Made by a program: the position numbers and the translations under genes. From NCBI GenBank assembly GCA_943192975.1, contig CALPCJ010000007.1:62001-126000 (forward strand): a stretch of DNA of 64,000 bases, in the 5' to 3' direction. The stretch's first letter is position 1. Each line of letters opens with the position of its first letter. Source of the DNA: Senimuribacter intestinalis. GTDB taxonomy: Bacteria > Bacillota > Clostridia > Peptostreptococcales > Anaerovoracaceae. The notes under the pieces were generated by a model. That model was not told the DNA's origin. It ran no database searches and saw only the letters and a list, made by a program, of their open reading frames with translations. Shown one piece after another: positions 7,771 through 15,283 of the stretch.

Positions 7771-9395
7771 GTAGCCACCTCCTCACAGGTAATACCGTCC
7801 GGCTTCCACTGACGAATAATCTTGTTTGCTGTGGTGGTGTAAAAGTTGTTACCGGAGAAGAAGGTCTTCGGATTGCCAATAGATACAATGTCTCCGTCAA
7901 AGAACATTGCGCACTTATCCGCATATTCTGCGCAAAACTCTACATCGTGGGAAACCATAAAAATGGTCACGCCGCTTTCCACCAGCTTTCGCAGAATCCC
8001 AGCAAGGGTTCTCTTGAAAAAAGGATCAAGCCCCTTAGTCGGCTCATCCAATAGCAAAATCTTAGGCTCCAGCAGAAGGATTTTACCAAGTGCCAGCCTC
8101 TGCTGTTCTCCACCGGACAAATCGTAAGGATTCGCCTTGCGAAGATGCTCTATTTCCATCAACTTAAGCATAGCATTGACATGCTCAATTCTGCGGCTGT
8201 CTGACATTTTCATAAAATGCAGAGCTTCCAGCAGTTCCTCTTCCACTGTAATCTCTGTAAAAAGCGCCTGGGGATTTTGCGGAAGCATAGACATGATATC
8301 CCTGTCAGTTTTCACCGTGCCCCGCTGCGCCTTTAGCATGCCTGCAATCATTTTCAGGGTCGTGCTCTTTCCGGTTCCATTTCCGCCAAGAAGACAATAC
8401 CACTGATTCTCTTCCACGGAAAGATTCAGACCCCGCAGTACTTCACCGCTTTCTCTGCTGTATTTAAACCAAAGGTCTTTCACCGTAATCACTGCCTTGC
8501 CGGAAGACTCTGCCGGCTGCTCTTCTGCTGGTGTTGTGACCTCCGGGCTCTTTCCCTCCAACAGTTCTGCCGCCTTCAGTCTGCCCTCTCTGATGGTCAA
8601 CGGGCTCTTTTCGTCAGGCAATACACTAGAAAAAATTCTCATCACTGCAGGCAGCCCATAGAACATTGGATGCCTATCCTCTTCTGATTCTCCGGACAGG
8701 AATTCTCCAATTTTTCCCGGCTCATCAAAGGCGATAACCTCACCTTTGTCCATAACCATGACTTTGTCTGCCATAGGGAATATCTCCTCAAGGCGATGTT
8801 CCGAAATAATAATGGTCGTACCAAGATCTCTGTTAATTTTATATATGGTTGATAAAAATTCTGAAGCCGCAATAGGATCCAGCTGGGAAGTCGGTTCGTC
8901 CAGAATCAGAAGCTTCGGTTGCATTGCCATAATAGACGCCAGATTGAGAAGCTGCTTCTGTCCGCCAGACAGTTCGCTTACATTTTTGCGAAACCAGCCC
9001 TGGATGTCGAAATAGCTTGCCATTTCTGCCACTTTTCGCTTAATCGTCGCATTGTCCATGCCCAGACTTTCAAGGCCAAAGGCAAGCTCGTGCCAAACCT
9101 TATCCGTAACAATTTGATTGTCCGGATTCTGCTGTACAAATCCAATTTCCGTTACACTGCGCCGATCATCGAGATCTGCCACAGGCTCACCGCAGTACAA
9201 AACCTGCCCCTGCAAATTGCCGTAGGGAATCAAATTTTTCTTCAGTTGTTTCAAAAGAGTGCTTTTTCCGCAGCCCGACTTGCCGCACAGTACGATAAAC
9301 TCGCTGGGCTCTATAGCAAAACTTACATCCTTTAAGGCGTTACCTTCCGCTAGGGGATAAGAAAAAGTCACATGTTCAAGTCTAATTGTTTCCAT
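7749..9395 (-). CDS. ECF transporter energizing ATPase, fused EcfA-EcfA' (two ABC domains)
   Basis: 548 residues with two complete ABC ATPase domains joined by an acidic linker (about 270-300). Domain 1: Walker A GKSGCGKST (near 38), signature LSGGQKQ, Walker B LLILDEPTSQLD, switch His in SEHRLEE. Domain 2: Walker A GGNGTGKST, signature LSGGEQQ, Walker B ILLLDEPTKGLD, switch His in SHDVEF. All catalytic elements are present in both halves. It would drive conformational change of the T and S subunits. It overlaps both neighbours (28 nt and 22 nt), so the transporter genes form one translationally coupled block. Confidence 0.93.
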   Translation of the reverse strand: METIRLEHVTFSYPLAEGNALKDVSFAIEPSEFIVLCGKSGCGKSTLLKQLKKNLIPYGNLQGQVLYCGEPVADLDDRRSVTEIGFVQQNPDNQIVTDKVWHELAFGLESLGMDNATIKRKVAEMASYFDIQGWFRKNVSELSGGQKQLLNLASIMAMQPKLLILDEPTSQLDPIAASEFLSTIYKINRDLGTTIIISEHRLEEIFPMADKVMVMDKGEVIAFDEPGKIGEFLSGESEEDRHPMFYGLPAVMRIFSSVLPDEKSPLTIREGRLKAAELLEGKSPEVTTPAEEQPAESSGKAVITVKDLWFKYSRESGEVLRGLNLSVEENQWYCLLGGNGTGKSTTLKMIAGMLKAQRGTVKTDRDIMSMLPQNPQALFTEITVEEELLEALHFMKMSDSRRIEHVNAMLKLMEIEHLRKANPYDLSGGEQQRLALGKILLLEPKILLLDEPTKGLDPFFKRTLAGILRKLVESGVTIFMVSHDVEFCAEYADKCAMFFDGDIVSIGNPKTFFSGNNFYTTTANKIIRQWKPDGITCEEVATWLKATI

Positions 9396-10276
9396 TTATA
9401 TTCTCCTATGATGTCGACAATCATCGGTGCCGCTGATAAAATTGCGTAGCTGATTAAAATCAACGCCGTTGTCAAATCCAACTGCGGAAGGACCAGTTTC
9501 GGATAAAAGTACATGTTGGTGACCCCTAGATAAGCACCATAAAATACCGGAGATGCCGTCACTGCCATCAATATCAGCATGGCAATATCTCTTCTCGAAA
9601 ACTTGAAGAGGTGAAAGCTTGTTCTGCCCTTCAGCCCATAACCTCTGGCTTCCATAGAGTCGGCACTTTCAATAGATGCTTCCAATGACCATGCGATTAA
9701 GATGGATACTTCCTTTAAAAGCTGCCTGGCGCGTCTGATTAAATTTCCTTCGGTATGACTGCGTTTCATGCATTTTTGTCCCAGAGTAATTTCCGCAAAG
9801 CGATTTTTGAGCAGGGGGATAAATCTGAAAATCATGGACAGGGTCAGCCCCAGCACTGGTGCAACTTTTCCGAAGAGGTAAATCAGCTTATCCGCTGTAA
9901 TAATTACGTTGAAGCAGGAAAACCACACAACCACGGCAATGAGCATAACCGCAGATGCAATACCGAAAACGATAGACTCCGCTGTAATCCTGTTGGTATT
10001 GATATACATCAGCACCGTTTCTCCATTGTTGTTGAAAAACATGTTGATAATTACCATGACAAGGAGCATCGCCAGCGAAATCCCAAGGTTTAGCTTCAGG
10101 CTCTTAAAGCCTTTGAGCACGAAGGCATAGCTCCAGGAAAATACCAGGCTCACCGCCAAAAAATACGGTGAAATAGAAAACATAGTAATACCCACAACCA
10201 GCGCAAAATAGGTAATGTTGACAAGTGGGTGAAAGGAACAAAATTCCGCTGTTTCACCAAGTCCTTTATTTTCCAT
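9368..10276 (-). CDS. ECF transporter T component (EcfT), dedicated to the B12 operon
   Basis: 302 residues, about six membrane helices, and the cytoplasmic coupling motif SMEARGYGLKGRT (Ala-Arg-Gly) through which T proteins dock on the ATPases. First gene after the riboswitch/terminator, with AGGAGG 6 nt before the ATG. A private T protein next to its own A and S genes makes this a group I ECF system, in contrast to the shared module at 39848-42323. Some GTG and TTG codons upstream are ignored because the ribosome site fixes the start. Confidence 0.9.
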   Translation of the reverse strand: MENKGLGETAEFCSFHPLVNITYFALVVGITMFSISPYFLAVSLVFSWSYAFVLKGFKSLKLNLGISLAMLLVMVIINMFFNNNGETVLMYINTNRITAESIVFGIASAVMLIAVVVWFSCFNVIITADKLIYLFGKVAPVLGLTLSMIFRFIPLLKNRFAEITLGQKCMKRSHTEGNLIRRARQLLKEVSILIAWSLEASIESADSMEARGYGLKGRTSFHLFKFSRRDIAMLILMAVTASPVFYGAYLGVTNMYFYPKLVLPQLDLTTALILISYAILSAAPMIVDIIGEYKWKQLDLNM

Positions 10277-10317
10277 GGCTCACCTCCTGTGATATGATAT
10301 CATTATCCTCAGACAAT

Positions 10318-10347
10318 AAAAAAGCTGTAGCACAATGGTGCTACAGC
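10318..10347 (-). terminator. Riboswitch-controlled intrinsic terminator before ecfT
   Basis: A perfect 10-bp stem (GCTGTAGCAC / GTGCTACAGC, 4-nt loop) followed by TTTTTT on the minus strand, between the cobalamin riboswitch and ecfT. This placement fits transcription attenuation: cobalamin binding should favour the terminator and switch the operon off. Confidence 0.9.
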
Positions 10348-10394
10348 CCGTTTTTTCTGTATGTTCTATCTTGCTTAGCCAATAACCGTCAGCC

Positions 10395-10600
10395 GCTTCA
10401 GTACTCCATGCAGGTCTTCTGGCTCAGAAATCATCACACTGCTATCCTTCCCGACGTTTCATCACGAAACGTTAGTGGTTTCTTAGCAGCATTCCTTCAA
10501 TACAGCGACGGTAACCGCGCAGGACTCACACCTGCTTCCCTCTTAGCTGACAACTTGTCAGAACATGAAATAGTTTCATTCAATTGTTTCTAATGATTTA
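10395..10600 (-). promoter_or_regulatory. Cobalamin (adenosylcobalamin-class) riboswitch
   Basis: Reading the minus strand, the conserved core is present in the usual order: GGGAAGCAGGTG then GAGTCCTGCGCGGTTACCGT (around 10505-10540), a variable stem (AACGTTTCGTGATGAAACGT around 10455-10480), and the 3' core GAGCCAGAAGACCTGC (10410-10425). These are hallmarks of the B12 riboswitch (Rfam Cobalamin). Outer boundaries are approximate. It precedes the ECF/toroid/DUF4430 operon and is the main evidence that the operon serves corrinoid uptake. Confidence 0.95.
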
Positions 10601-10605
10601 TATAC

Positions 10606-10634
10606 AGTATAGCACAGGCGGAAAGCTTTGTACA
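10606..10634 (-). promoter_or_regulatory. Promoter of the riboswitch operon
   Basis: On the minus strand TGTACA (-35, 4 of 6 matches), a 17-nt spacer and TATACT (-10) place the start near 10599, right at the 5' end of the riboswitch. Confidence 0.55.
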
Positions 10635-10742
10635 GTATAAAACTCTGCTTCCAAATCAGTTTACCATTTTTACAAAGTATTTTCTCAAAACATAGCTAGC
10701 AGCCCGTTTCTTCTTTCAGTCTATCATCTTCCAAATTCTGTA

Positions 10743-10771
10743 TTGACTAGGGGATTTTTCCATGATAAAAT
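10743..10771 (+). promoter_or_regulatory. Promoter of the Rpn-type nuclease gene
   Basis: TTGACT, 17 nt, TAAAAT on the + strand, giving a leader of about 80 nt before the gene at 10861. Confidence 0.6.
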
Positions 10772-10860
10772 TAGTATAAGGAGAAAAAGGCAAACTTTTA
10801 CTATTTTGTCATTTTCTCTTTTTTAGTTTTTGCTGATTTCGTTCAAAGAAAGGGAGAAAT

Positions 10861-11772
10861 ATGAAACAAAAATCACAATTACGCCTGACTGATGATCTGG
10901 TCTTCTACTTTGTCTATGCATCCGATACAGACGCATCCCGCCATGCACTTATGGCTATGCTGAATCTGGTTCTGGACCGCAAAGATGATCCCATTACAGA
11001 GGTTACCGTTCTAAACAGCGTGCACAAAGGCTTCAAACCGAGCGATAAAGGCACGATTATGGACATCCGCGCCAAAACCCATGATGGAGAGCAGTTCAAC
11101 GTGGAAATGCAGAATAAAGTACAGGATGGCTTCGAAAACCGTATTCTGCTGTATGGCTGCCGCATGACAAATTCTTCATTGGATTCCGGGGAAAACTATG
11201 ATAAAATGAAGAAAAACGTAGTCATCTCTTTTGTCAACGGCATACAGTTCAGCCATATTCCGGATTTCCATACCCGGTTTATCATGGCAGAGGACACCTA
11301 CGGGTACCCTCTGACTGACAAGCTGGAAATTCATTTTCTGGAGTTGGGGAAACTGCAGGCGCAAGATCCTTCGCTGATGAGCCCGTTGGAGCAGTTCTGT
11401 TCCTATATAAAATACGTTGGTGATGACCAGAAAGAAGATTATGTTGCAAAACTCTTAGAAACTGATGAGGAGGCAATCCATATGTCCGATCGGGTATACA
11501 AAAATGTTACAGACGATGAAGTCTTAGAAGTTCTCTTATGGCATGAGGAGATGGCAAAACACGACCGTACTACGGAACGTGATGCAGCCAGACGAGAAGG
11601 TCTCGCAGAAGGTAAAGCAGAAGGTATAGAACAGGGCATCGCCGCCCTTATTTTGGATAATCTGGAAGAAGGAAAGACGCAGGTACAGATTCTCTCTAAG
11701 CTGCAAAAGCACTTCTCCCTAACCGAGGATAAAGCACAAGAGTACTATTTAAAATATAGCAAGACGTACTAA
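10861..11772 (+). CDS. Rpn family recombination-promoting nuclease / PD-(D/E)XK transposase-like protein
   Basis: 303 residues behind AAAGGGAG. The N-terminal half is a PD-(D/E)XK nuclease of the Rpn/PDDEXK_2 family, with active-site residues in MDIRAKTHDGEQFNVEMQNK (Asp, then Glu-x-Gln). The C-terminal end carries the alanine/glutamate/glycine-rich stretch typical of the family (GLAEGKAEGIEQGI) and a short helical tail. Rpn proteins are DNA endonucleases that raise recombination and often vary in copy number between strains. It stands alone with its own promoter and terminator, which fits an accessory insertion between the B12 operon and the ribosomal operon. No flanking inverted repeats were seen. 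Confidence 0.85.
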   Translation: MKQKSQLRLTDDLVFYFVYASDTDASRHALMAMLNLVLDRKDDPITEVTVLNSVHKGFKPSDKGTIMDIRAKTHDGEQFNVEMQNKVQDGFENRILLYGCRMTNSSLDSGENYDKMKKNVVISFVNGIQFSHIPDFHTRFIMAEDTYGYPLTDKLEIHFLELGKLQAQDPSLMSPLEQFCSYIKYVGDDQKEDYVAKLLETDEEAIHMSDRVYKNVTDDEVLEVLLWHEEMAKHDRTTERDAARREGLAEGKAEGIEQGIAALILDNLEEGKTQVQILSKLQKHFSLTEDKAQEYYLKYSKTY

Positions 11773-11805
11773 GCGTTCCCATCCATAAAGAAATATAGAA
11801 TGAAC

Positions 11806-11837
11806 AAACCCTGCAAGGCGTATGCCTTACAGGGTTT
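11806..11837. terminator. Bidirectional terminator between the Rpn gene and rplQ
   Basis: Inverted repeat AACCCTGCAAGGC / GCCTTACAGGGTT with a 4-nt loop and T-rich sequence at its right end. It lies between two convergent genes and can serve the + strand nuclease gene and the end of the ribosomal operon. Confidence 0.75.
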
Positions 11838-11865
11838 TCATGTTTAGTATTAAGTTGATGTTTGA

Positions 11866-12207
11866 TTATACTAATTCTACGAACACTACTTCAGCGCAAT
11901 CGCCTCTTCTAGGTCCCAGCTTCAGAATTCTTGTATATCCACCGTTTCTGTCAGCATACTTTGGTGCAATTTCATCAAACAGCTTGCTTACTACGCTTTC
12001 GTCGTAGATGTATGCCAGCGCCTGTCTTCTTGCGTGAAGGTCGCCGCGCTTTGCAAGTGTAATCAGCTTTTCTGCTTCTCTTCTAGCTTCCTTAGCTCTG
12101 CAGTCAGTAGTAGAAATTCTACCTTCTCTGAGCAGATCAGTTACCAGATTTCTCAGCATAGCTTTTCTGTGAGCAGTAGGTCTGCCCAGTTTTCTATATC
12201 CTGGCAT
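11866..12207 (-). CDS. rplQ: 50S ribosomal protein L17
   Basis: 113 residues, full length for bacterial L17, opening MPGYRKLGRPTAHRKAMLRN and containing the conserved TTDCRAKEARREAEKLIT stretch. L17 is a large-subunit protein near the exit of the peptide tunnel. It is the last gene of the ribosomal operon, just before the terminator. The usual Firmicutes followers (ecfA1, ecfA2, ecfT, truA) are not here; the ecf genes lie 28 kb away. Confidence 0.98.
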   Translation of the reverse strand: MPGYRKLGRPTAHRKAMLRNLVTDLLREGRISTTDCRAKEARREAEKLITLAKRGDLHARRQALAYIYDESVVSKLFDEIAPKYADRNGGYTRILKLGPRRGDCAEVVFVELV

Positions 12208-12251
12208 ATCAATTCTCCTTTCACTTCGTTATTGTCTGTCTATGCAAATGA

Positions 12252-13196
12252 TTAATCGTCGCTTGGTTTGAGACCAAGTCCTAATTCTTCTAATTTTGCT
12301 TTCACTTCGTCGAGGGACTTCTTACCAAGGTTTCTAACCTTCATCATATCCTCTTCGGTGCGTTCGGTTAATTCTTCAACAGTGTTGATTGCAGCTCTCT
12401 TCAGGCAGTTGAAAGAACGAACGGAAAGTTCCAATTCATCAATTGTCATTTCCAGCGCTTTTTCTTTCTGGTCTTCTTCTTTTGCAACCATGATTTCCAT
12501 ACCGTCGGTAGAATCATCCAGCTGAATGAAGAGATTCAGGTGTTCCTGCATAATCTTCGCTCCTATGGATACGCCTTCTTCCGGCGTGATGGAACCATCT
12601 GTCCAAATTTCCAGAATCAATCTGTCAAAGTCAGTGACCTGACCAACTCTTGTGTTCTCTACTGTATAGTTGACTTTTCTAACAGGTGTGTAGATAGAGT
12701 CAACTGGAATCACTGAAATCGGTGTGCTTTCTGTCTTGTTCTGGTCAGCAGGTACATAGCCTCTGCCTCTTGCGAGATTGATTTCCATTACAAGTGTAGC
12801 ATTTTCTTCCAGTGTTGCAATATGCAGCTCAGGATTGAAAATTTCCATTTCGGAATCGCCAATGATGTCCGCAGCCGTTACAACTTTTGGACCAACCGCA
12901 TTGATGATTACACGCTTTGTATTATCGCCGTTCAGTCTTACAGCAAGTTTCTTTAAGTTTAAGATGATTTCTGTTACGTCTTCTTTGACACCTGGTATCG
13001 TTGAAAACTCGTGAAGTATTCCGTCGATTTTTACAGAAGTTACAGCAGCACCCGGAAGCGAACTCAAGAGAATTCTTCTCATGCAGTTTCCCAGTGTTGT
13101 ACCATAACCTCTTTCAAGAGGTTCTACGACAAATTTGCCGTAAGTACCGTCTTCGTCCACAAACTTAGTGATTGTTGGTTTTTCGATTTCTATCAC
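12252..13196 (-). CDS. rpoA: DNA-directed RNA polymerase alpha subunit
   Basis: 314 residues. The N-terminal dimerisation domain (about 1-230) includes VEPLERGYGTTLGNCMRRIL. The C-terminal domain (about 250-314) has two helix-hairpin-helix elements (ELSVRSFNCLKRAAINTVEE, VRNLGKKSLDEVKAKL) used to contact UP elements and activators. It scaffolds assembly of the beta subunits. It is co-transcribed between rpsD and rplQ as usual. Nothing unusual seen. Confidence 0.98.
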   Translation of the reverse strand: MIEIEKPTITKFVDEDGTYGKFVVEPLERGYGTTLGNCMRRILLSSLPGAAVTSVKIDGILHEFSTIPGVKEDVTEIILNLKKLAVRLNGDNTKRVIINAVGPKVVTAADIIGDSEMEIFNPELHIATLEENATLVMEINLARGRGYVPADQNKTESTPISVIPVDSIYTPVRKVNYTVENTRVGQVTDFDRLILEIWTDGSITPEEGVSIGAKIMQEHLNLFIQLDDSTDGMEIMVAKEEDQKEKALEMTIDELELSVRSFNCLKRAAINTVEELTERTEEDMMKVRNLGKKSLDEVKAKLEELGLGLKPSDD

Positions 13197-13245
13197 TAAA
13201 AACCCTCCTTCTTATTCCAAGTAATACCGGTTTTATGCCGCTTGT

Positions 13246-13866
13246 TTACTTGGAGTACAATTCGACGATTAAGTGCTCTGCAACCGGAGTATCGATATCT
13301 TCTCTTGTTGGCATAGCAACAACTTTACCTTCTAATTTCTCAACGTCTACTGCCATCCATGAAGGTACAGTGATTGACATTTCTTTGATTTCCTTAAATT
13401 TAGGGGAGCTTGTGCTCTTTTCCTTAACTTTAATGACATCACCAGCTTTCAGCTGCATAGATGGAGCTGTAGCTTTCTTGCCATTTACTGTGAAATGTCC
13501 GTGAACAACCAGCTGTCTTGCTTCTTTTCGGGAAGATGCAAAACCTAATCTATATACTGCGTTATCCAATCTGGTTTCTAATAAGATCAGTAAGTTTTCA
13601 CCTGTCTTACCCTGTTTTCTAGCAGCTTTATCAAATAAATTTCTAAACTGCTTTTCCTGCATTCCGTAGAATCTCTTAGCTTTCTGCTTTTCGCGGAGCT
13701 GCAGTCCATAGTCAGAAGTCTTCTTTCTGGACTGACCGTGCTGTCCGGGAGCGTAATTTCTCTTCTCAATTGCGCATTTGCCGCTATAGCATCTTTCACC
13801 CTTCAAGAAAAGCTTCTGGCCTTCTCTTCTGCATAATCTGCAGTTAGCGTCTGTATATCTTGCCAT
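13246..13866 (-). CDS. rpsD: 30S ribosomal protein S4
   Basis: 206 residues. The N-terminus has the zinc-type Cys pattern CRLCRREG ... CYSGKCAIE, and an S4 RNA-binding domain lies near 95-160 (RLDNAVYRLGFASSRKEARQ). S4 is a primary 16S rRNA binder that starts small-subunit assembly. In Bacillus S4 represses its own gene; no such site was identified here. It sits in the alpha operon between rpsK and rpoA. Confidence 0.98.
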   Translation of the reverse strand: MARYTDANCRLCRREGQKLFLKGERCYSGKCAIEKRNYAPGQHGQSRKKTSDYGLQLREKQKAKRFYGMQEKQFRNLFDKAARKQGKTGENLLILLETRLDNAVYRLGFASSRKEARQLVVHGHFTVNGKKATAPSMQLKAGDVIKVKEKSTSSPKFKEIKEMSITVPSWMAVDVEKLEGKVVAMPTREDIDTPVAEHLIVELYSK

Positions 13867-13888
13867 GTTATATTACTCCTCCCTTCAA

Positions 13889-14287
13889 TTAGACTCTTCT
13901 TCTCTTTGGCGGTCTGCATCCGTTGTGCGGAATCGGTGTGATATCCTTAATCATAGTGATTTCAAGACCAGCTGCCTGCAGTGCTCTGATAGCAGCTTCT
14001 CTTCCGGATCCTGGACCCTTTACGTAAACTTCAACTGTTTTTAAGCCGTGTTCCAGTGCACCTTTAGTTGCTTCTTCAGCAGCCATCTGTGCAGCGTATG
14101 GAGTAGACTTTCTGGAACCCTTAAAACCCAGGGAACCTGCGCTGGACCAGGAAAGTGCATTTCCGTCCATATCTGTAAGAGTGACTAAAGTATTGTTAAA
14201 GGTGGATTGGATATGTGCCTGGCCTTTTTCAATGTTCTTACGTTCTCTTTTCTTTTTTCTAACTACCTTTTTAGCAGTTTTAGCCAT
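13889..14287 (-). CDS. rpsK: 30S ribosomal protein S11
   Basis: 132 residues. A lysine/arginine-rich N-terminus precedes the S11 core (HIQSTFNNTLVTLTDMDGNA, SGREAAIRALQAAGLE) and ends in the conserved NGCRPPKRRRV. S11 lies on the platform of the small subunit and helps shape the mRNA exit. It lies 17 nt after rpsM. Confidence 0.98.
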   Translation of the reverse strand: MAKTAKKVVRKKKRERKNIEKGQAHIQSTFNNTLVTLTDMDGNALSWSSAGSLGFKGSRKSTPYAAQMAAEEATKGALEHGLKTVEVYVKGPGSGREAAIRALQAAGLEITMIKDITPIPHNGCRPPKRRRV

Positions 14288-14304
14288 TGTTTCCTACCTC
14301 CTTC

Positions 14305-14673
14305 TTATTTCTTCTTTCTGCCTACAGTCTTTTTAGGACCTTTGCGAGTTCTAGCGTTTGTCTTTGTTTTCTGACCTCTAACAGGCAGACCTCTTCTATG
14401 TCTGATACCTCTGTAGCTGCCGATTTCCATCAGTCTCTTGATATTCAGAGAAACTTCTCTTCTCAGGTCACCTTCTACAAGGTATTCTTCATCGATGATC
14501 TTTCTGATTTTACCAGCTTCATCTTCAGTCAGGTCTTTTACCCTTGTATCAGGATTTACGCCTGCTTTTTCAAGGATTACATTTGAGGTTTTTCTTCCGA
14601 TACCGTAAATGTAAGTTAAACCAATTTCTACTCTTTTGTCTCTTGGTAAGTCGACACCGGCTATACGAGCCAT
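14305..14673 (-). CDS. rpsM: 30S ribosomal protein S13
   Basis: The start ATG at 14673 follows AGGAGG; ten upstream in-frame codons are excluded because they include the ribosome site. 122 residues opening MARIAGVDLPRDKRVEIGLT with a helix-hairpin-helix (YIYGIGRKTSNVILEKAG) and the basic C-terminal tail TNARTRKGPKKTVGRKKK. S13 sits in the head of the 30S subunit and contacts the P-site tRNA. A 121-nt spacer with a GC-rich hairpin separates it from rpmJ. Confidence 0.97.
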   Translation of the reverse strand: MARIAGVDLPRDKRVEIGLTYIYGIGRKTSNVILEKAGVNPDTRVKDLTEDEAGKIRKIIDEEYLVEGDLRREVSLNIKRLMEIGSYRGIRHRRGLPVRGQKTKTNARTRKGPKKTVGRKKK

Positions 14674-14794
14674 ACGTTTCCTCCTTCTCCTATCTTCCGT
14701 CACCTTCCAGGGGTGATACAGACAGGGGTTCTAATAACAATAAATTTTATCTTCCCTGCGGTCCTGGTCCTCGCAGGGGATTTAACGAATTTAA

Positions 14795-14908
14795 TTAACC
14801 TTGTCTCTGTTTGTGCTTCGGATTTTCACAGATTACCATTACTCGTCCGTTTCTTTTGATTACTTTGCACTTTTCACAGATTGGTTTTACGGAAGCTCTA
14901 ACTTTCAT
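14795..14908 (-). CDS. rpmJ: 50S ribosomal protein L36 (zinc-ribbon form)
   Basis: 37 residues, MKVRASVKPICEKCKVIKRN to the C-terminal KHKQRQG. The four zinc ligands of the C+ form are present: Cys, Cys, Cys and His (ICEKC...ICENPKH). The start is the ATG at 14908 behind GGAGGAAT. L36 is the smallest large-subunit protein. Its place between infA and rpsM is the usual Firmicutes order. Confidence 0.97.
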   Translation of the reverse strand: MKVRASVKPICEKCKVIKRNGRVMVICENPKHKQRQG

Positions 14909-14940
14909 TTTAATTCCTCCTCCATATCTATGCGATTTTC

Positions 14941-15048
14941 TATAATTCCTGAGCGAAGTCGAGGGAATTTCAAACAAGATTTCCTTACAGCGAAGCTGCG
15001 AAAGATTTTATCTTGTCTATAATTCCCAGGGCGAAGTCGAGGGAATTA
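14941..15048. repeat. Two direct copies of a ~30-nt palindromic element between infA and rpmJ
   Basis: Copy 1 (14941-14969) and copy 2 (15018-15047) share TATAATTCC, then GCGAAGTCGAGGGAATT. Each copy is itself a small inverted repeat (AATTCC ... GGGAATT), so it can form a hairpin on either strand. Copy 2 runs into the stop codon of infA. The copies are separated by a segment with its own inverted repeat (AAACAAGAT / ATCTTGTC). The function is unknown; a processing or attenuation element inside the operon is possible. Confidence 0.7.
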
Positions 15049-15264
15049 TTTATCTCTCCAGATAATTCTTCCGCGAGTCAGGTCATAAGGGGAAAGTTCC
15101 ACTTTCACTTTATCTCCCGGAAGGATTCTTATATAATTCATTCTGATTTTTCCTGAAATGTGTGCGAGTACTTCAAAACCGTTTTCAAGCTTCACCTTGA
15201 ACATAGCGTTTGGCTGTGCGTCTACAACGGTTCCCATTGCTTCGATGACGTCTTTTTTCGCCAT
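15046..15264 (-). CDS. infA: Translation initiation factor IF-1
   Basis: 72 residues, a single S1-like OB fold, opening MAKKDVIEAMGTVVDAQPNA and ending LTRGRIIWRDK. The start ATG 15264 follows AGAGAGGTG; longer in-frame extension upstream lies within map. IF-1 occupies the A site during initiation and works with IF-2 and IF-3. Lies 19 nt after map. Confidence 0.97.
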   Translation of the reverse strand: MAKKDVIEAMGTVVDAQPNAMFKVKLENGFEVLAHISGKIRMNYIRILPGDKVKVELSPYDLTRGRIIWRDK

Positions 15265-15283
15265 AAATACACCTCTCTCTTTA

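Noticed and set aside
10600..10742. Gene between riboswitch and Rpn promoter
   Set aside because: Only promoter-like elements are seen; no frame with a ribosome site.
10861..11772. Rpn gene as a complete insertion sequence
   Set aside because: No terminal inverted repeats or target duplication were found around it; it has its own promoter and terminator.
14704..14794. GC-rich hairpin between rpsM and rpmJ as a terminator
   Set aside because: The stem CCCTGCG / CGCAGGG is not followed by a T run on the minus strand and the operon continues; it may be a processing site only.
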